Below, one piece after another: positions 1-9,734 of a stretch of 64,000 bases of DNA. The notes beneath the pieces were generated by a model. That model saw only the letters and a list, made by a program, of their open reading frames with translations, had not been told where the DNA came from and did not search any database. The translations under genes and the position numbers were made by a program. The number at the start of each line of letters is the position of its first letter. Position 1 is the stretch's first letter. This stretch comes from Colwellia psychrerythraea 34H (lineage in GTDB: Bacteria; Pseudomonadota; Gammaproteobacteria; Enterobacterales; Alteromonadaceae), in NCBI RefSeq assembly GCF_000012325.1, contig NC_003910.7, forward strand, positions 3,968,001-4,032,000. The letters run 5' to 3'.

Positions 1-390
1 TCTGTTACCTCTGCGGTATCATTTATAGAATCAAGTAATGCATCAATATCATCTGGGTCTGTTACATCAACTGGCTCATTCACTGATTCACTTACCGAAT
101 CAAGCAGCGCATCGATATCATCTGGATCTGTTACCTCTGCGGTATCATTTATAGAATCAAGTAATGCATCAATATCATCTGGGTCTGTTACATCAACTGG
201 CTCATTCACTGATTCACTTACCGAATCAAGCAGCGCATCGATATCATCTGGGTCTGTTACCTCTGCAGTCTCATTGTCTGGTTCACTTACCGAATCAAGC
301 AGCGCATCAATATCATCTGGGTCCGTTACCTCTGCTGGCTCATTGTCTGAATCACTTAGTGAATCAAGCAGCGCATCAATATCATCTGGG
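1..390 (-). repeat. Tandem acidic repeats in FimV, alternating 57- and 69-bp units
   Basis: Six consecutive units can be read: 1-57, 58-126, 127-183, 184-252, 253-321 and 322-390. The first four alternate 57 bp (19 residues) and 69 bp (23 residues), a 126-bp higher-order unit, and units 1 and 3 look identical. Every unit carries the core PDDIDALLDS and differs in the linker. All units keep the FimV frame. The array may continue beyond the window. Confidence 0.9.
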
Positions 391-1832
391 TCCGTTACCT
401 CTGCTGGTTCGTTCTTTTCTTCGGAAGATTCTTCAAGTACGAGGTCTTCATCATCGAAATCGTCTAAGCCACCAAGTAAATCATTTAGATCATCTTGACT
501 TAACTCTCCCCCTTCAAGTTCTTCACTTTCTGTATTTTCTGCTTCATCATCTAAACCTGATAATAATGAATCTAAGTCATCTTGATCCAACTCACCACCA
601 TCAAGAATATCAACGTCACTTTCATCATCTAGTAGGATGTCTTCAAGATCATCTAAGCTATCGTCTTCATCCAAATGGATAACGTCATCATCACTTTCTA
701 TTAAATCTATAGACAGGTCATCATCCAAATTCAATTCATCATCAAGTGATAAATCAAGCTCATCGTCTAAATTCAATTCATCATCAAGGGATAAATCAAG
801 CTCATCGTCCAAGTTCAACTCACCATCAAGTGATAAATCAAGCTCATCGTCCAAGTTTAACTCATCATCAAGTGATAACTCTTCAGATGTGCTCTCCTTT
901 TTGGCGACAGGTTCTTGTTTTTTACTGTCTAATTCGTTGAAGAAAACTTCATCCGAGGCCTGTTTTCGGCGTTTAAACAAAAGAGCCAGTAAAAGTAGTA
1001 TCAGGATTGCTGGCAGAGTGCCCATGGCAATTTTGAACCACAAGCTTGACATGATATCTTGTTCCGCAAGTGCAGCCTGCTGTCTCTCTAATAAAAGTTC
1101 TTTTTCTCTGGCTTCAGCTTTTGCTAATAGGGCTTGCTGCAACTTGATCATATCGTCCATTTGCAGCTTGATTTCTTTACCTTTCGCTACCTCATCCTGC
1201 ATGATGCCAAGCTTGTCATTAAAGGAAGTAAGTTGCTGACGTAAATCATCATTTTCTTTTAAAATAGCTTGTAAACCATCAATTGAGTCTGAGATATCAT
1301 TTTGAATATGTTCTAATCGTTCCTGCTGCTGACCATCAATTTTTTGCAATTGGTCATTAATCTCAGTTTTTACCGTCTCTAAGTCTTTTTTCTTAACGCT
1401 AGGCTCTATAAATACTGGTATCTTAGGTGTTTTTGGCTGTGCTTTCTTCCAAGCTTTACTATCACTTTCAGACTTTTTCTTCGCACTGTTAGTATTTATT
1501 GCCATCATGTTATTAAACGATGGTATTTTTAAATATTGCCCTTCAACCAAATAATTGATGTTGCTATCGACAAACGCTTGTGGATTCTCTTGATATAACG
1601 CCTGCATGACTTGATAAACGCTCAAGCGATTATCAGGGCGAACTCGAGTAGCGATGTTCCATAAAGTATCTTTAGAGGTGATTGGGCCGTATTTATCATA
1701 AGGAAAAACATCACTACTTTTAGGTCCTCGCATGCGAATGCCGCGTTCTTCCTCTGCATTAACGGGGAAGTGAGCCGTAAGTATGCCAATAATAACCGCC
1801 TGCCATAGGCACAGGCGCAATAAATGTTGCAT
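1..1832 (-). CDS. fimV: FimV-like inner-membrane hub protein (partial, C-terminus beyond window)
   Basis: This open frame runs off the left edge, so about 610 N-terminal residues are present. It has a signal peptide (about 1-26, ending VNA-EEE), a LysM-like peptidoglycan-binding region (about 41-105, with the DTLWNIA segment), a long coiled coil (about 150-255), one membrane helix (about 262-286) followed by KRRK, and then a very acidic cytoplasmic part built of tandem repeats. This is the layout of FimV/HubP proteins, which organise polar type IV pili, chemotaxis and flagellar factors. The usual C-terminal TPR/FimV domain would lie beyond the window. The start is chosen by AGGA about 7 nt upstream. 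The position beside asd and pdxB is the standard location for fimV. The identification is firm; the exact polar role is inferred from the family. Confidence 0.88.
   Translation of the reverse strand, partial: MQHLLRLCLWQAVIIGILTAHFPVNAEEERGIRMRGPKSSDVFPYDKYGPITSKDTLWNIATRVRPDNRLSVYQVMQALYQENPQAFVDSNINYLVEGQYLKIPSFNNMMAINTNSAKKKSESDSKAWKKAQPKTPKIPVFIEPSVKKKDLETVKTEINDQLQKIDGQQQERLEHIQNDISDSIDGLQAILKENDDLRQQLTSFNDKLGIMQDEVAKGKEIKLQMDDMIKLQQALLAKAEAREKELLLERQQAALAEQDIMSSLWFKIAMGTLPAILILLLLALLFKRRKQASDEVFFNELDSKKQEPVAKKESTSEELSLDDELNLDDELDLSLDGELNLDDELDLSLDDELNLDDELDLSLDDELNLDDDLSIDLIESDDDVIHLDEDDSLDDLEDILLDDESDVDILDGGELDQDDLDSLLSGLDDEAENTESEELEGGELSQDDLNDLLGGLDDFDDEDLVLEESSEEKNEPAEVTDPDDIDALLDSLSDSDNEPAEVTDPDDIDALLDSVSEPDNETAEVTDPDDIDALLDSVSESVNEPVDVTDPDDIDALLDSINDTAEVTDPDDIDALLDSVSESVNEPVDVTDPDDIDALLDSINDTAEVT
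727..885 (-). repeat. 42-bp tandem repeats in FimV
   Basis: Nearly four copies of a 42-bp unit (727-768, 769-810, 811-852 and a partial copy from 853) each encode a 14-residue acidic block of the type LDDELNLDDELDLS. The copies differ by a few bases and stay in the FimV frame just after the membrane helix. Confidence 0.85.
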
Positions 1833-2146
1833 AAGGATGTCCTAATAAACTAATTTAAGTTATGGCACTGTTCATTATATTTATAGCGCCAAAAAAATAC
1901 CGCATTACTTTACCTGACTAAGAGATAAAGCTTATCAGGAAGATAAAATGCAATAATTATTCCAAAAAACCATTAACTAACAAGATAATAGCAAATTCAA
2001 TCAATAAGTCTCCTCTTATTGTAACTCTTGTGTAAATCTATACTTTGTTTTGAGGGGGAATATACTACTAATTAACTTTATTCCTGTTATAAAGTCAATT
2101 GGGCTTTTAAAGGACTGATACAGTAAAATTAAAAGTTAAAAACTAA
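1833..2146. other. Intergenic region upstream of fimV
   Basis: This roughly 310-bp AT-rich gap holds the presumed fimV promoter on the minus strand. I see no gene, no strong palindrome and no recognisable operator here. Confidence 0.5.
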
Positions 2147-2190
2147 AAAACTCGTCAACAACGGTATATTTACCATCATTGACGAGTTTT
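2147..2190 (-). terminator. Rho-independent terminator of asd
   Basis: A 12-bp perfect inverted repeat (AAAACTCGTCAA / TTGACGAGTTTT) is followed by T-rich sequence on the minus strand, 25 nt after the asd stop codon. Confidence 0.85.
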
Positions 2191-2215
2191 TATATACTAA
2201 CTATTGTAGTAAAAG

Positions 2216-3235
2216 TTAGCTTAAATGATCTTTTACCAATAGTTCAGCAATTTGTACGCTATTCGTTGCCGCACCCTTGCGAACATTATCCGCAACGATC
2301 CACATATTAATGCCGCAACTATGGCTAATATCTTCACGAATACGACCAACATAAGTATCATCTTTTCCGCTCGCATCTCCAATTTGAGTTGGGAAGTCTT
2401 CATCATTACGACAAACAACAATACCAGGAGCTTGCTCTAATAAATCTTTAACTTCATCAGCTGAAATAGGTGAATTCGTTTCAATATGCAAGGCTTCGCC
2501 ATGTCCAAAAAACACAGGAACACGAACAGCTGTTGGGTTAACAAGTACGTTTTCATCGCCTAAAATCTTTTTAGTTTCCCAAACCATTTTCATTTCTTCT
2601 TTGGTGTAACCATTTTCTAAGAAATCATCAATTTGTGGGATAACATTAAATGCTATTTGACGTGAAAACTTTTTACTCTCTACTGGCTTACCACTTAATA
2701 GATTAGCAGTTTGTTTCGCTAATTCATCCATCGCTTCTTTACCACCGCCAGAAACCGATTGGTAAGTACTAACATTTACACGACTAATACCAACAGCATC
2801 ATAAATTGGTTTTAACGCTACCAACATTTGAATGGTAGAGCAATTAGGGTTAGCTATTATATTGCGATTACGGTAATCAGCCAGCGCTTCAGGATTAACT
2901 TCAGGCACAACAAGAGGAATATCAGCGTCATAGCGAAATTCAGAGGTATTATCAATAACAATACAGCCAGCTTCAGCAGCTATTGGAGCAAATTTAGCTG
3001 AAGTAGAACCACCGGCAGAAAAGAAACCAATTTGTACTTGGCTAAAATCAAAATCATCTGCATTTAATACTTCAATGCTCTGACCATTAAATTCAATAAT
3101 TTCACCTGCAGAGCGAGCACTGGCTAAGGGATATAATTTATTAATTGGAAATTTTCGTTCTTCAAGAATCTCCATAATAGTTTTGCCAACTAACCCTGTT
3201 GCGCCAAGTATGCATACATCAAATTTTTGTGCCAT
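2216..3235 (-). CDS. asd: Aspartate-semialdehyde dehydrogenase
   Basis: Asd reduces aspartyl phosphate to aspartate semialdehyde with NADPH, the branch point to lysine/diaminopimelate, threonine and methionine. The 339-residue protein has the nucleotide motif GATGLVG (11-17), the catalytic cysteine in NPNCSTIQM (Cys132) and the catalytic histidine in GHGEALHIE. These residues show an active enzyme and not the inactive Usg paralogue that some enterobacteria carry at this locus. An in-frame ATG six codons upstream (3253) is possible; I prefer MAQKFDV because the homologous part of the family starts there and AGAGAGGA lies just before it. The gene sits between pdxB and fimV as in other gammaproteobacteria. 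Confidence 0.93.
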   Translation of the reverse strand: MAQKFDVCILGATGLVGKTIMEILEERKFPINKLYPLASARSAGEIIEFNGQSIEVLNADDFDFSQVQIGFFSAGGSTSAKFAPIAAEAGCIVIDNTSEFRYDADIPLVVPEVNPEALADYRNRNIIANPNCSTIQMLVALKPIYDAVGISRVNVSTYQSVSGGGKEAMDELAKQTANLLSGKPVESKKFSRQIAFNVIPQIDDFLENGYTKEEMKMVWETKKILGDENVLVNPTAVRVPVFFGHGEALHIETNSPISADEVKDLLEQAPGIVVCRNDEDFPTQIGDASGKDDTYVGRIREDISHSCGINMWIVADNVRKGAATNSVQIAELLVKDHLS

Positions 3236-3293
3236 GTTCCTCTCTCTCTTCATTAGACTTTCTCAAAAAAATGAGTCGTCTCGATAGTTTAAA

Positions 3294-4475
3294 TTAATTT
3301 TTATTAAAACCTAAACGATGCGGTACATCGCTATAAGTAGTAGATGATAAGTTGACCGTTACAGCAGAAAACTCCCTTCGAACGGGATAATTTTTCCTTA
3401 AACTGTCGAAACCTTGTACAAATAATTGTTGACGAAATATTGCATCGTCCCGCCTAACATCGTAAACCATTTTAACTAACTGGTTTAGTAATATTTGATT
3501 AAAATCTTGATTAATTTCAATTGCAGGGATACTGGCCGACGGTAAAAAGTTTGCCAACTGATATTTAGGCGTTATTGCTAACTGTTGACATAATGCCTGA
3601 TAGAGCATTTCACTACCACGAGCTTTTCCTTCTAAGCTATAACCTGCTATATGTGCTGTGGCTATTTCAGTATAAGGAATTAAGGCTTCAAGAACATCAG
3701 GTTCTCCTTGCCAAACATCGAGTACAATTTTTACGCCATGACCAGCCGTTTTTAATGCTAATAAGGCGTGGTTATCAATAACATCACCACGGCAAGCGCT
3801 GATTAATATTTGATCCTCACGCAATAAGGCAAGGTTCTCTGCATTTATCAATTTGTTTGTAGGATGTTCACCGCCAACAACTTTAGGCACATGCAAAGAA
3901 ATAACATCACACGCTAAAACATCCACCAAGGGTACATAATGTCGTTGGTCAGTAGGGGGATGACTTTTATCTTGTTTTTGCTTTTCGGCTAGTAACGGAT
4001 CACAGATTTTATGTTGAATACCTAATGCAGTGAGTTTTTCACTTAAACGAGTACCTGTATTGCCGCCGCCAACAATACCGACGGTTAATGAAGATAAAGT
4101 GAGTAAATACCGCTCAGCTAAAACGACTAATGCGCTGAGTACATACTCAGCAACTGAAATGGCATTACAACCTGGCGCTGATTGGAAGGTGATGTTTCGT
4201 TTGGCGAGATAACTTAAGTCGATATGATCAGTACCTATAGTGGCACTACCAACAAAAGAAATTTTATCGTTCAAGTGAAGTAGTTGTTCATTAACCTGAG
4301 TAATTGAACGTACTAATAAAACATCTGCATCAGCAACTTGTGCTGCGGTTAACGTCCGACCTGAAAAAGGAACTAACTCTCCCTGCTCTTCGCCATCGAT
4401 ACCGTTATTAAGGTGGCAGAGTTCACTAAAAAACTCCTTGGCAAATGGCATATTTTCATCAAAATATATTTTCAT
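3294..4475 (-). CDS. pdxB: 4-phosphoerythronate dehydrogenase
   Basis: PdxB oxidises 4-phosphoerythronate in the DXP-dependent pyridoxal phosphate pathway. At 393 residues it has the usual PdxB length. It shows a D-2-hydroxyacid dehydrogenase fold with the Rossmann motif GIVGGGNTGTRL near residue 133, and the catalytic Arg/Glu/His set in SACRGD, WQGEPD and TAHIAGYS. The C-terminal roughly 100 residues form the PdxB dimerisation domain. It lies 58 bp upstream of asd on the same strand, and the two may be cotranscribed because I see no terminator between them. The start codon opens MKIYFDENMP, typical for the family. Confidence 0.94.
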   Translation of the reverse strand: MKIYFDENMPFAKEFFSELCHLNNGIDGEEQGELVPFSGRTLTAAQVADADVLLVRSITQVNEQLLHLNDKISFVGSATIGTDHIDLSYLAKRNITFQSAPGCNAISVAEYVLSALVVLAERYLLTLSSLTVGIVGGGNTGTRLSEKLTALGIQHKICDPLLAEKQKQDKSHPPTDQRHYVPLVDVLACDVISLHVPKVVGGEHPTNKLINAENLALLREDQILISACRGDVIDNHALLALKTAGHGVKIVLDVWQGEPDVLEALIPYTEIATAHIAGYSLEGKARGSEMLYQALCQQLAITPKYQLANFLPSASIPAIEINQDFNQILLNQLVKMVYDVRRDDAIFRQQLFVQGFDSLRKNYPVRREFSAVTVNLSSTTYSDVPHRLGFNKN

Positions 4476-4586
4476 AAATTCTAACTATTTGACTAAAGAC
4501 ATTAAAGTGCTCAATTATACGCTCATTTAGAGCATAAGTACTAAATTTAACCCAGCAGAGCTAAAATTTTGTCACTATTTATAAAA

Positions 4587-4617
4587 AAACCACGCTAAAT
4601 ATTATTTAGCGTGGTTT
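4587..4617 (-). terminator. Terminator of fabB
   Basis: A 14-bp perfect inverted repeat (AAACCACGCTAAAT / ATTTAGCGTGGTTT) with a three-base loop is followed by TTTTTTAT on the minus strand, just after fabB. It insulates fabB from pdxB. Confidence 0.88.
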
Positions 4618-4670
4618 ATTATTAGTTAGAAAATGCGCATTAAGTCGGAGCTTAACTCCAGAACTTAAGC

Positions 4671-5882
4671 TTATTTATATTTTTTCATTACCAAGGTGGC
4701 ATTAGTTCCACCAAAACCAAAGCTATTCGACATAACAAGGTTTAGCTCAACATCACGCTTTTCAGTAACAATATCTAAGCCTTGTGCTTTTTCATCTAAA
4801 TTATCAATGTTAATTGAAGGAGCAACAAAGTTGTTTTCCATCATTAATATTGAGTAAATAGCTTCGTGAACGCCAGCAGCACCAAGTGCATGACCTGTCA
4901 TTGCTTTAGTAGCACTAATAGCTGGTGAATCTTCACCAAATAATTCTTGAATTGCGCCTAATTCTTTAACATCGCCAACCGGTGTAGAAGTTCCGTGAGT
5001 ATTTAAGTAATCAAGTTTACCTTCAACACCTTGCATGGCTTGTTGCATACAACGAACTGCGCCTTCACCACTTGGAGCTACCATGTCATAACCATCAGAG
5101 GTTGCGCCATAGCCAACAAGTTCAGCGTAAATATGTGCGCCACGTGCAAGGGCATGTTCTAATTCTTCAACAACAACCATACCGCCGCCGCCAGAAATAA
5201 CAAAACCATCACGGTCTGCATCATAGGTACGAGAAGCTAATTCAGGTGTATCATTACGACCCGCTGATAAAGCCCCCATACCATCAAACATCATAGCAAG
5301 TGACCAATGAACTTCTTCACCACCACCAGCAAAAACGATATCTTGTTTGCCTAATTGAATAAGCTCCATCGCATTACCAATACAATGAGCACTTGTTGCA
5401 CAAGCTGAACTAATTGAGTAGTTAACGCCTTTAATTTTAAAAGGCGTTGCTAAACAAGCTGATACTGTGCTGCCCATAGTTTTTGGTACGGCATAAGGAC
5501 CAACACGACGAATACCACGGTTACGAAGCGTATCAGTTGAAGCAACGATGTTTTCAGATGAAGCTCCACCAGATCCAGCAACAATACCAGTACGGAAATT
5601 TGAGACTTGATCTTCAGTTAATTTTGCATCTTTAACAGCTTGATCCATAGCAATATAAGCATAACCTGCAGCATCACCCATGAAACGGATGGCTTTACGA
5701 TCAATGTGATCTTTAGTTTCAATATCAGGTTTACCCCAAACTTGACTACGTAGACCTTGCTCTGCAAAACTTTCAGAATGAGAGATACCTGACTTACCAG
5801 CTTTTAATGAGGCTAATACTTCATCCGCATTGTTACCAATACTTGAGACTATACCTAAGCCTGTTATTACGACACGTTTCAT
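4671..5882 (-). CDS. fabB: 3-oxoacyl-ACP synthase I (KAS I)
   Basis: FabB elongates acyl-ACP by condensation with malonyl-ACP and is needed for unsaturated fatty acid synthesis, which matters for membrane fluidity in the cold. The 403-residue protein has the thiolase-fold active site: the nucleophilic cysteine in [10 protein letters not shown] (about 163), the first histidine in [11 protein letters not shown], and the second in [11 protein letters not shown], with the glycine-rich SFGFGGTNA near the end. It is divergent from mnmC, the standard neighbour, and the shared intergenic region contains a FabR-like operator. Confidence 0.96.
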   Translation of the reverse strand: MKRVVITGLGIVSSIGNNADEVLASLKAGKSGISHSESFAEQGLRSQVWGKPDIETKDHIDRKAIRFMGDAAGYAYIAMDQAVKDAKLTEDQVSNFRTGIVAGSGGASSENIVASTDTLRNRGIRRVGPYAVPKTMGSTVSACLATPFKIKGVNYSISSACATSAHCIGNAMELIQLGKQDIVFAGGGEEVHWSLAMMFDGMGALSAGRNDTPELASRTYDADRDGFVISGGGGMVVVEELEHALARGAHIYAELVGYGATSDGYDMVAPSGEGAVRCMQQAMQGVEGKLDYLNTHGTSTPVGDVKELGAIQELFGEDSPAISATKAMTGHALGAAGVHEAIYSILMMENNFVAPSINIDNLDEKAQGLDIVTEKRDVELNLVMSNSFGFGGTNATLVMKKYK

Positions 5883-5975
5883 TTAACTACCATCTATAAT
5901 TATGAAATTTTGCGCTATTATACAAGTAATAGCGATTGAACTGGTATTACTAGTTGCTTATCACAACAAAAAACC

Positions 5976-5993
5976 AGCGTACACTTGTACACT
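5976..5993. promoter_or_regulatory. FabR-like operator between fabB and mnmC
   Basis: The 18-mer AGCGTACACTTGTACACT is an imperfect palindrome. It closely resembles the FabR operator known upstream of fabA and fabB in enteric bacteria (AGCGTACA-NN-TGT-CGCT type). It lies about 95 bp upstream of the fabB start, in promoter range. The match is by eye from memory of the consensus. Confidence 0.6.
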
Positions 5994-6139
5994 ATAATAT
6001 GATATCCATTCTAATATATCTATGACATTTTAATTTATCTACCTTTATTTCTGATCAAAACCTATATTTCGCGTAAAATAGGCAAGGTAAGCGAATAGAA
6101 CTATCCTCTAACACTGTCACTTCACCTAAAGAATTTTTC

Positions 6140-8188
6140 ATGAAAAAACTCGATAAAACAAATAATAGCAATAAATTATCCTACCAAAAAGATGGAACCC
6201 CTTATTGCCAGCGCTTTGATGATATTTATTTTGAAAGTGAGTCAGGTTATCAGCAAAGTGATTTTGTTTTTATTCAAAAAAATAAAATAGGATTACGTTT
6301 ACAAATTGCTAAACAAACATTTACCGTGGCAGAAACAGGTTTTGGCACTGGGTTAAATTTTTTATTAACCTTACAGGCGTACCAAAAAGCACAACAAGTT
6401 TCATCGTTCCAGCTAGCACCTTTGCATTTCATCAGCGTGGAAAAGTACCCACTAACAAAAGAGCAACTAGTCCAGTCTTTGTCTATTTTACCGCAACTAC
6501 AATCGTTAGCCTTAACATTCATTAATAGTTACCCTGATTGCCCTGTCGAAGAGTTTGGTCAAGAATTTAAAACAACCTTTTTCAATGGCCAAGTACGGTT
6601 AACTCTTATCTTTGATGATGCCGCCCAAGGTTTCTCTTCATTAAACTGTTCAAAAGAAGGTTTAGTCGATGCTTGGTATTTAGATGGATTTACTCCAGCA
6701 AAAAACCCTGACATGTGGAGTAAGGATTTATTCTCTCAAATTGGCAGACTTTCTAAAGATCAAGCCACACTGACCACATTTACTGTTGCTGGCTTTGTAA
6801 AAAGACAATTGCGTGATATCGGCTTTCGACTTGAAAAACTATTAGCGAAAGGTAAAAAGAAAGAAATGCTGTCTGCTGTCATGCAAAGTAACCCGATAAC
6901 GAATAAAGGCTACTATTTAAGACCTCTTATTACAAAACCCCAACACGTAAGTATTATTGGGGGTGGTATCGCTTCTGCTTGTGCTGCTTATGCATTAACT
7001 AAGCAAGGAGTAAAAGTAACTTTATACTGTAAAGATACTTCTCTTGCGCAAGGTGGGTCTAGCAATGCGATTGGCGCTTTATATCCTTTATTACACCAAC
7101 AGGAAGATGATATAAGCTCTTTTTACCAGCAAGCTTTCTGGCGTGCTAAAGCGTTATATACAGAGATTGCCGAGCAAGGTTTTTCATTCGCACACCAATG
7201 GTGTGGATTATTAGAAGTATCCTACAAGGAAGCATTGATTAAGAGACAACAGGCATTTGAAAGCTTGAATACTTGGCCTAATGAGCTCATCCATGGAGTC
7301 AATGCAAAGCAAGCCAGCGAACTTGCAAATATAGATTTACCTTATGGTGGTCTTTTTATGCCTAACGCTGGTTGGATGTCACCTCGAGACTTAGTCAAAC
7401 AAATTTTTAATGCGGCCAAATCAACTACCCGTTTAAAAATAATGACCGACACTCATATCACTAAAATACAACAAGTTGCTAACCCCAGCTCAAATGAAAA
7501 TGGCACGTCTTGGTCTTTAACGAGTAACCAAGGTGAATTTAACGCCAGTGTATTGGTAATATGCGGAGGTGCTGATGCGATTGAAATCGAACAGCTAAAA
7601 TCGTTGCCGCTTACGGCTACTCGTGGCCAAGTAACAAGTATGAAGAGTAATAAGAAGATAAATAAACTTTCTACCGTTATTTGCCATAAGGGTTATTTAA
7701 CCCCTGAGAATAACGGCATCCATTGCATTGGGGCAACGTTCCAGAAAAATGATACTAATATCACCACGAACAAAGCTGATGATGACTATAATTTAACGAT
7801 GTTAACTAAGTGCTTACCAGAGTTATCGTCAACTATTGATTGGCAAGAACAAGATATTTCATCAAGTAAAGCAAGACTACGTTGTATGTCACAAGATCAC
7901 TTACCTCTTGTTGGCGCAGTACCTGATATTAAAGAACATGTAGCAACTTACTCTCATTTAGCCAAAGATAAAAATTGGAAATATAGCCAAGCAGCACCGT
8001 GTATTGATAACCTCTATGTCCTACTTGGGCTTGGTGCCCGTGGCTTGTGTTCCGCACCTTTGGCTGCTGATATTTTAACAGCAGAGTTATGTAATACCCC
8101 TTACCCTGTAGATAGCCAAATGTTATTCAACTTAAGTCCTAACCGCTTTATCATCAGGGATATTATAAAACGAAAAATAAAGTCATAA
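6140..8188 (+). CDS. mnmC: Bifunctional tRNA mnm5s2U biosynthesis protein MnmC
   Basis: MnmC finishes 5-methylaminomethyl-2-thiouridine at the wobble position of tRNAs for Lys, Glu and Gln. The N-terminal domain (about 1-250) is the methyltransferase with the SAM motif [12 protein letters not shown]. The C-terminal domain (about 265-660) is the FAD-dependent oxidase that removes the carboxymethyl group, with the dinucleotide motif [15 protein letters not shown] and the late segment [16 protein letters not shown]. The 682 residues match the full-length fused enzyme (E. coli about 668). It is divergent from fabB as in E. coli. No strong Shine-Dalgarno is seen, but the start MKKLDK fits the family. 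Confidence 0.95.
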
Positions 8189-8347
8189 GTATAATCGACC
8201 TACTAAATAATTAAGACATCAAAGAAGGAGTAAATAAAAGCGTAAATAAACAAAAAAACTTGTGCTAAATCAACCTCCTTACCAGCAAAATAATTTACGG
8301 TACTTCTGTCGATAAAAAATGGTTTATTATATTTAGGAGTTCCAGAC

Positions 8348-9178
8348 ATGAAAGTCAGCTTGCCTCAATGGCCTATCATTATCATTGCATTGCTATTAAG
8401 CATCGCTTTTCATCCCGTTGATGCCCAACAGCTAAATACATCACAAGCCATTAACCAAGCTGGTTTACAACGTATGTTATCTCAACGCATGGCTAAAAAT
8501 TATATACTCTTAAGCCAAAATATTGATGCGAATGCTGCTGCCGATGAATTAGATGAAAGTGCAGCACTTTTCGAAGAAAACTTATTCAGCTTAACGAGTT
8601 CGATTAAAGATAAAAAATCGAAAACTGCGCTGCAAAGACTTAAAAGAGAATGGTATGGTTTTCGTGTGTTTGCTTTAGAGAATGCTAAGACAGAAAACAC
8701 TGAACGAGTCGTAAAGAAAAGCACTTCTTTATTGAAAACTGCACACGAATTAGTGTTAAGCATCGAATTTACATCAAGATCTCATAGCGATCATTTAGTT
8801 AACTTATCTGGTAGGCAACGAATGTTATCTCAGCGCTTAGCTATGCTTTATTACGCAAGCAACTCAGGTTATACGGAAAAATTATTTCAACAAGAAATGC
8901 ATAAAACAGCAAGACAATTTGACCAAGCCTTAACTAAACTAATCAAATCGAGAGAGAATACTCCAGAAATCAAAGAGTCATTACAAGATATTGCTAATCA
9001 ATGGAGCTTTTACAAAACCCGTTTTGATGGTTCAGATAAAGGAAGATTTTCACCTAAGACGATTAAAGTAGTGAGCGAGTCTTTGTTAAAAGCAATGAAC
9101 GACATCACTAAACTTTATGAGATAGTTAGCACAAGTGAAAACAAATACGCTTCTTGGATAAAACCAGCTAATAAATAA
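8348..9178 (+). CDS. Secreted protein with tandem PilJ/NarX-type sensor helices
   Basis: The 276-residue product has a signal peptide (about 1-26, ending VDA-QQL) and then two copies of a conserved element, AGLQRMLSQRMAKNY near residue 38 and SGRQRMLSQRLAMLYY near residue 157. This QRMLSQR signature is characteristic of the periplasmic four-helix PilJ/NarX-type sensor domain (type IV pili methyl-accepting N-terminal domain). No transmembrane anchor or signalling domain follows, so this is a free-standing periplasmic sensor-like protein. AGGAG lies 8 nt before the start. The ligand is unknown; in NarX-like proteins the motif region binds nitrate, but that is not shown here. Confidence 0.8.
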   Translation: MKVSLPQWPIIIIALLLSIAFHPVDAQQLNTSQAINQAGLQRMLSQRMAKNYILLSQNIDANAAADELDESAALFEENLFSLTSSIKDKKSKTALQRLKREWYGFRVFALENAKTENTERVVKKSTSLLKTAHELVLSIEFTSRSHSDHLVNLSGRQRMLSQRLAMLYYASNSGYTEKLFQQEMHKTARQFDQALTKLIKSRENTPEIKESLQDIANQWSFYKTRFDGSDKGRFSPKTIKVVSESLLKAMNDITKLYEIVSTSENKYASWIKPANK

Positions 9179-9202
9179 AGTAAGTTAGTTCGTATAAAAA
9201 AT

Positions 9203-9234
9203 AAAAGCGATGAACAGCACTGTTAATCGCTTTT
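9203..9234. terminator. Bidirectional terminator
   Basis: The hairpin AAAAGCGAT...ATCGCTTTTTT has an inner AACAG/CTGTT extension and T-runs on both strands. It lies between the convergent PilJ-domain gene and yfcL. Confidence 0.85.
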
Positions 9235-9238
9235 TTAT

Positions 9239-9535
9239 TTAGGTATTAATGGCTAATTTCTCTTGTAATTTCAACCAAAAATTACTGACAATTACGCTAT
9301 CCTGTGGAGATAACTCTGCTTTAGCAGCCGCTATTTTATGATTAATCGCTTGTATTAGTTCTGTCGTTAGTGATTGTTGTTCATCACCAAAATCTGTAGC
9401 TGTCAAAGCAATTAAACCACGTAAGTAACCGCTAGCAAACAGAGTATCACTATCGATATCCTGTTCAAATAAACTATCCAAATATTTATATAACTGCTCA
9501 ACTGTCGTTAAGGTATTGTCTGAACTATCTGACAT
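9239..9535 (-). CDS. yfcL: YfcL family protein
   Basis: This 98-residue acidic, mostly helical protein has no signal peptide. It is recognised by sequence character (LYKYLDSLF...SGYLRGLIAL) and by position: in E. coli yfcL lies between mnmC and epmC, and the same trio occurs here, with a PilJ-domain gene and an ATP-NAD-kinase-like gene inserted. The function is not known. No catalytic motif is visible. Confidence 0.75.
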   Translation of the reverse strand: MSDSSDNTLTTVEQLYKYLDSLFEQDIDSDTLFASGYLRGLIALTATDFGDEQQSLTTELIQAINHKIAAAKAELSPQDSVIVSNFWLKLQEKLAINT

Positions 9536-9540
9536 AAAGT

Positions 9541-9734
9541 TTTATCCTAGATATTAATATATATCACTTACCATAATCTTAAAGTGGACTTATACCACTT
9601 TCCTTAGGTTTGTGAAGTAGTTGTACCGATAAAAATCAGGGCAAGCTGCTCGATATTACAATAGCTTGCTATTGGAGTTGAGAGCAACGCAGTCTTGAAG
9701 CTTTTTACCTGCACAGTGATTCATAATTTAATTA
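9541..9734. other. Intergenic region with two small hairpins
   Basis: Two inverted repeats are visible: AAAGTGG/CCACTTT (9581-9601) and GCAAGCT/AGCTTGC (9641-9669). The second is followed on the minus strand by CCTGATTTTTATC and could act as a weak terminator of the ATP-NAD-kinase-like gene. Confidence 0.4.

Noticed and set aside
164..1239. Plus-strand open frames of up to 200 codons rich in Ser and His
   Set aside because: They are antisense shadows of the fimV repeats. The opposite frame has signal peptide, LysM-like region, membrane helix and a good ribosome binding site.
2216..3235. Usg-type inactive paralogue of Asd, as at this locus in enterobacteria
   Set aside because: The catalytic Cys132 and His are present, so it is an active-type Asd.
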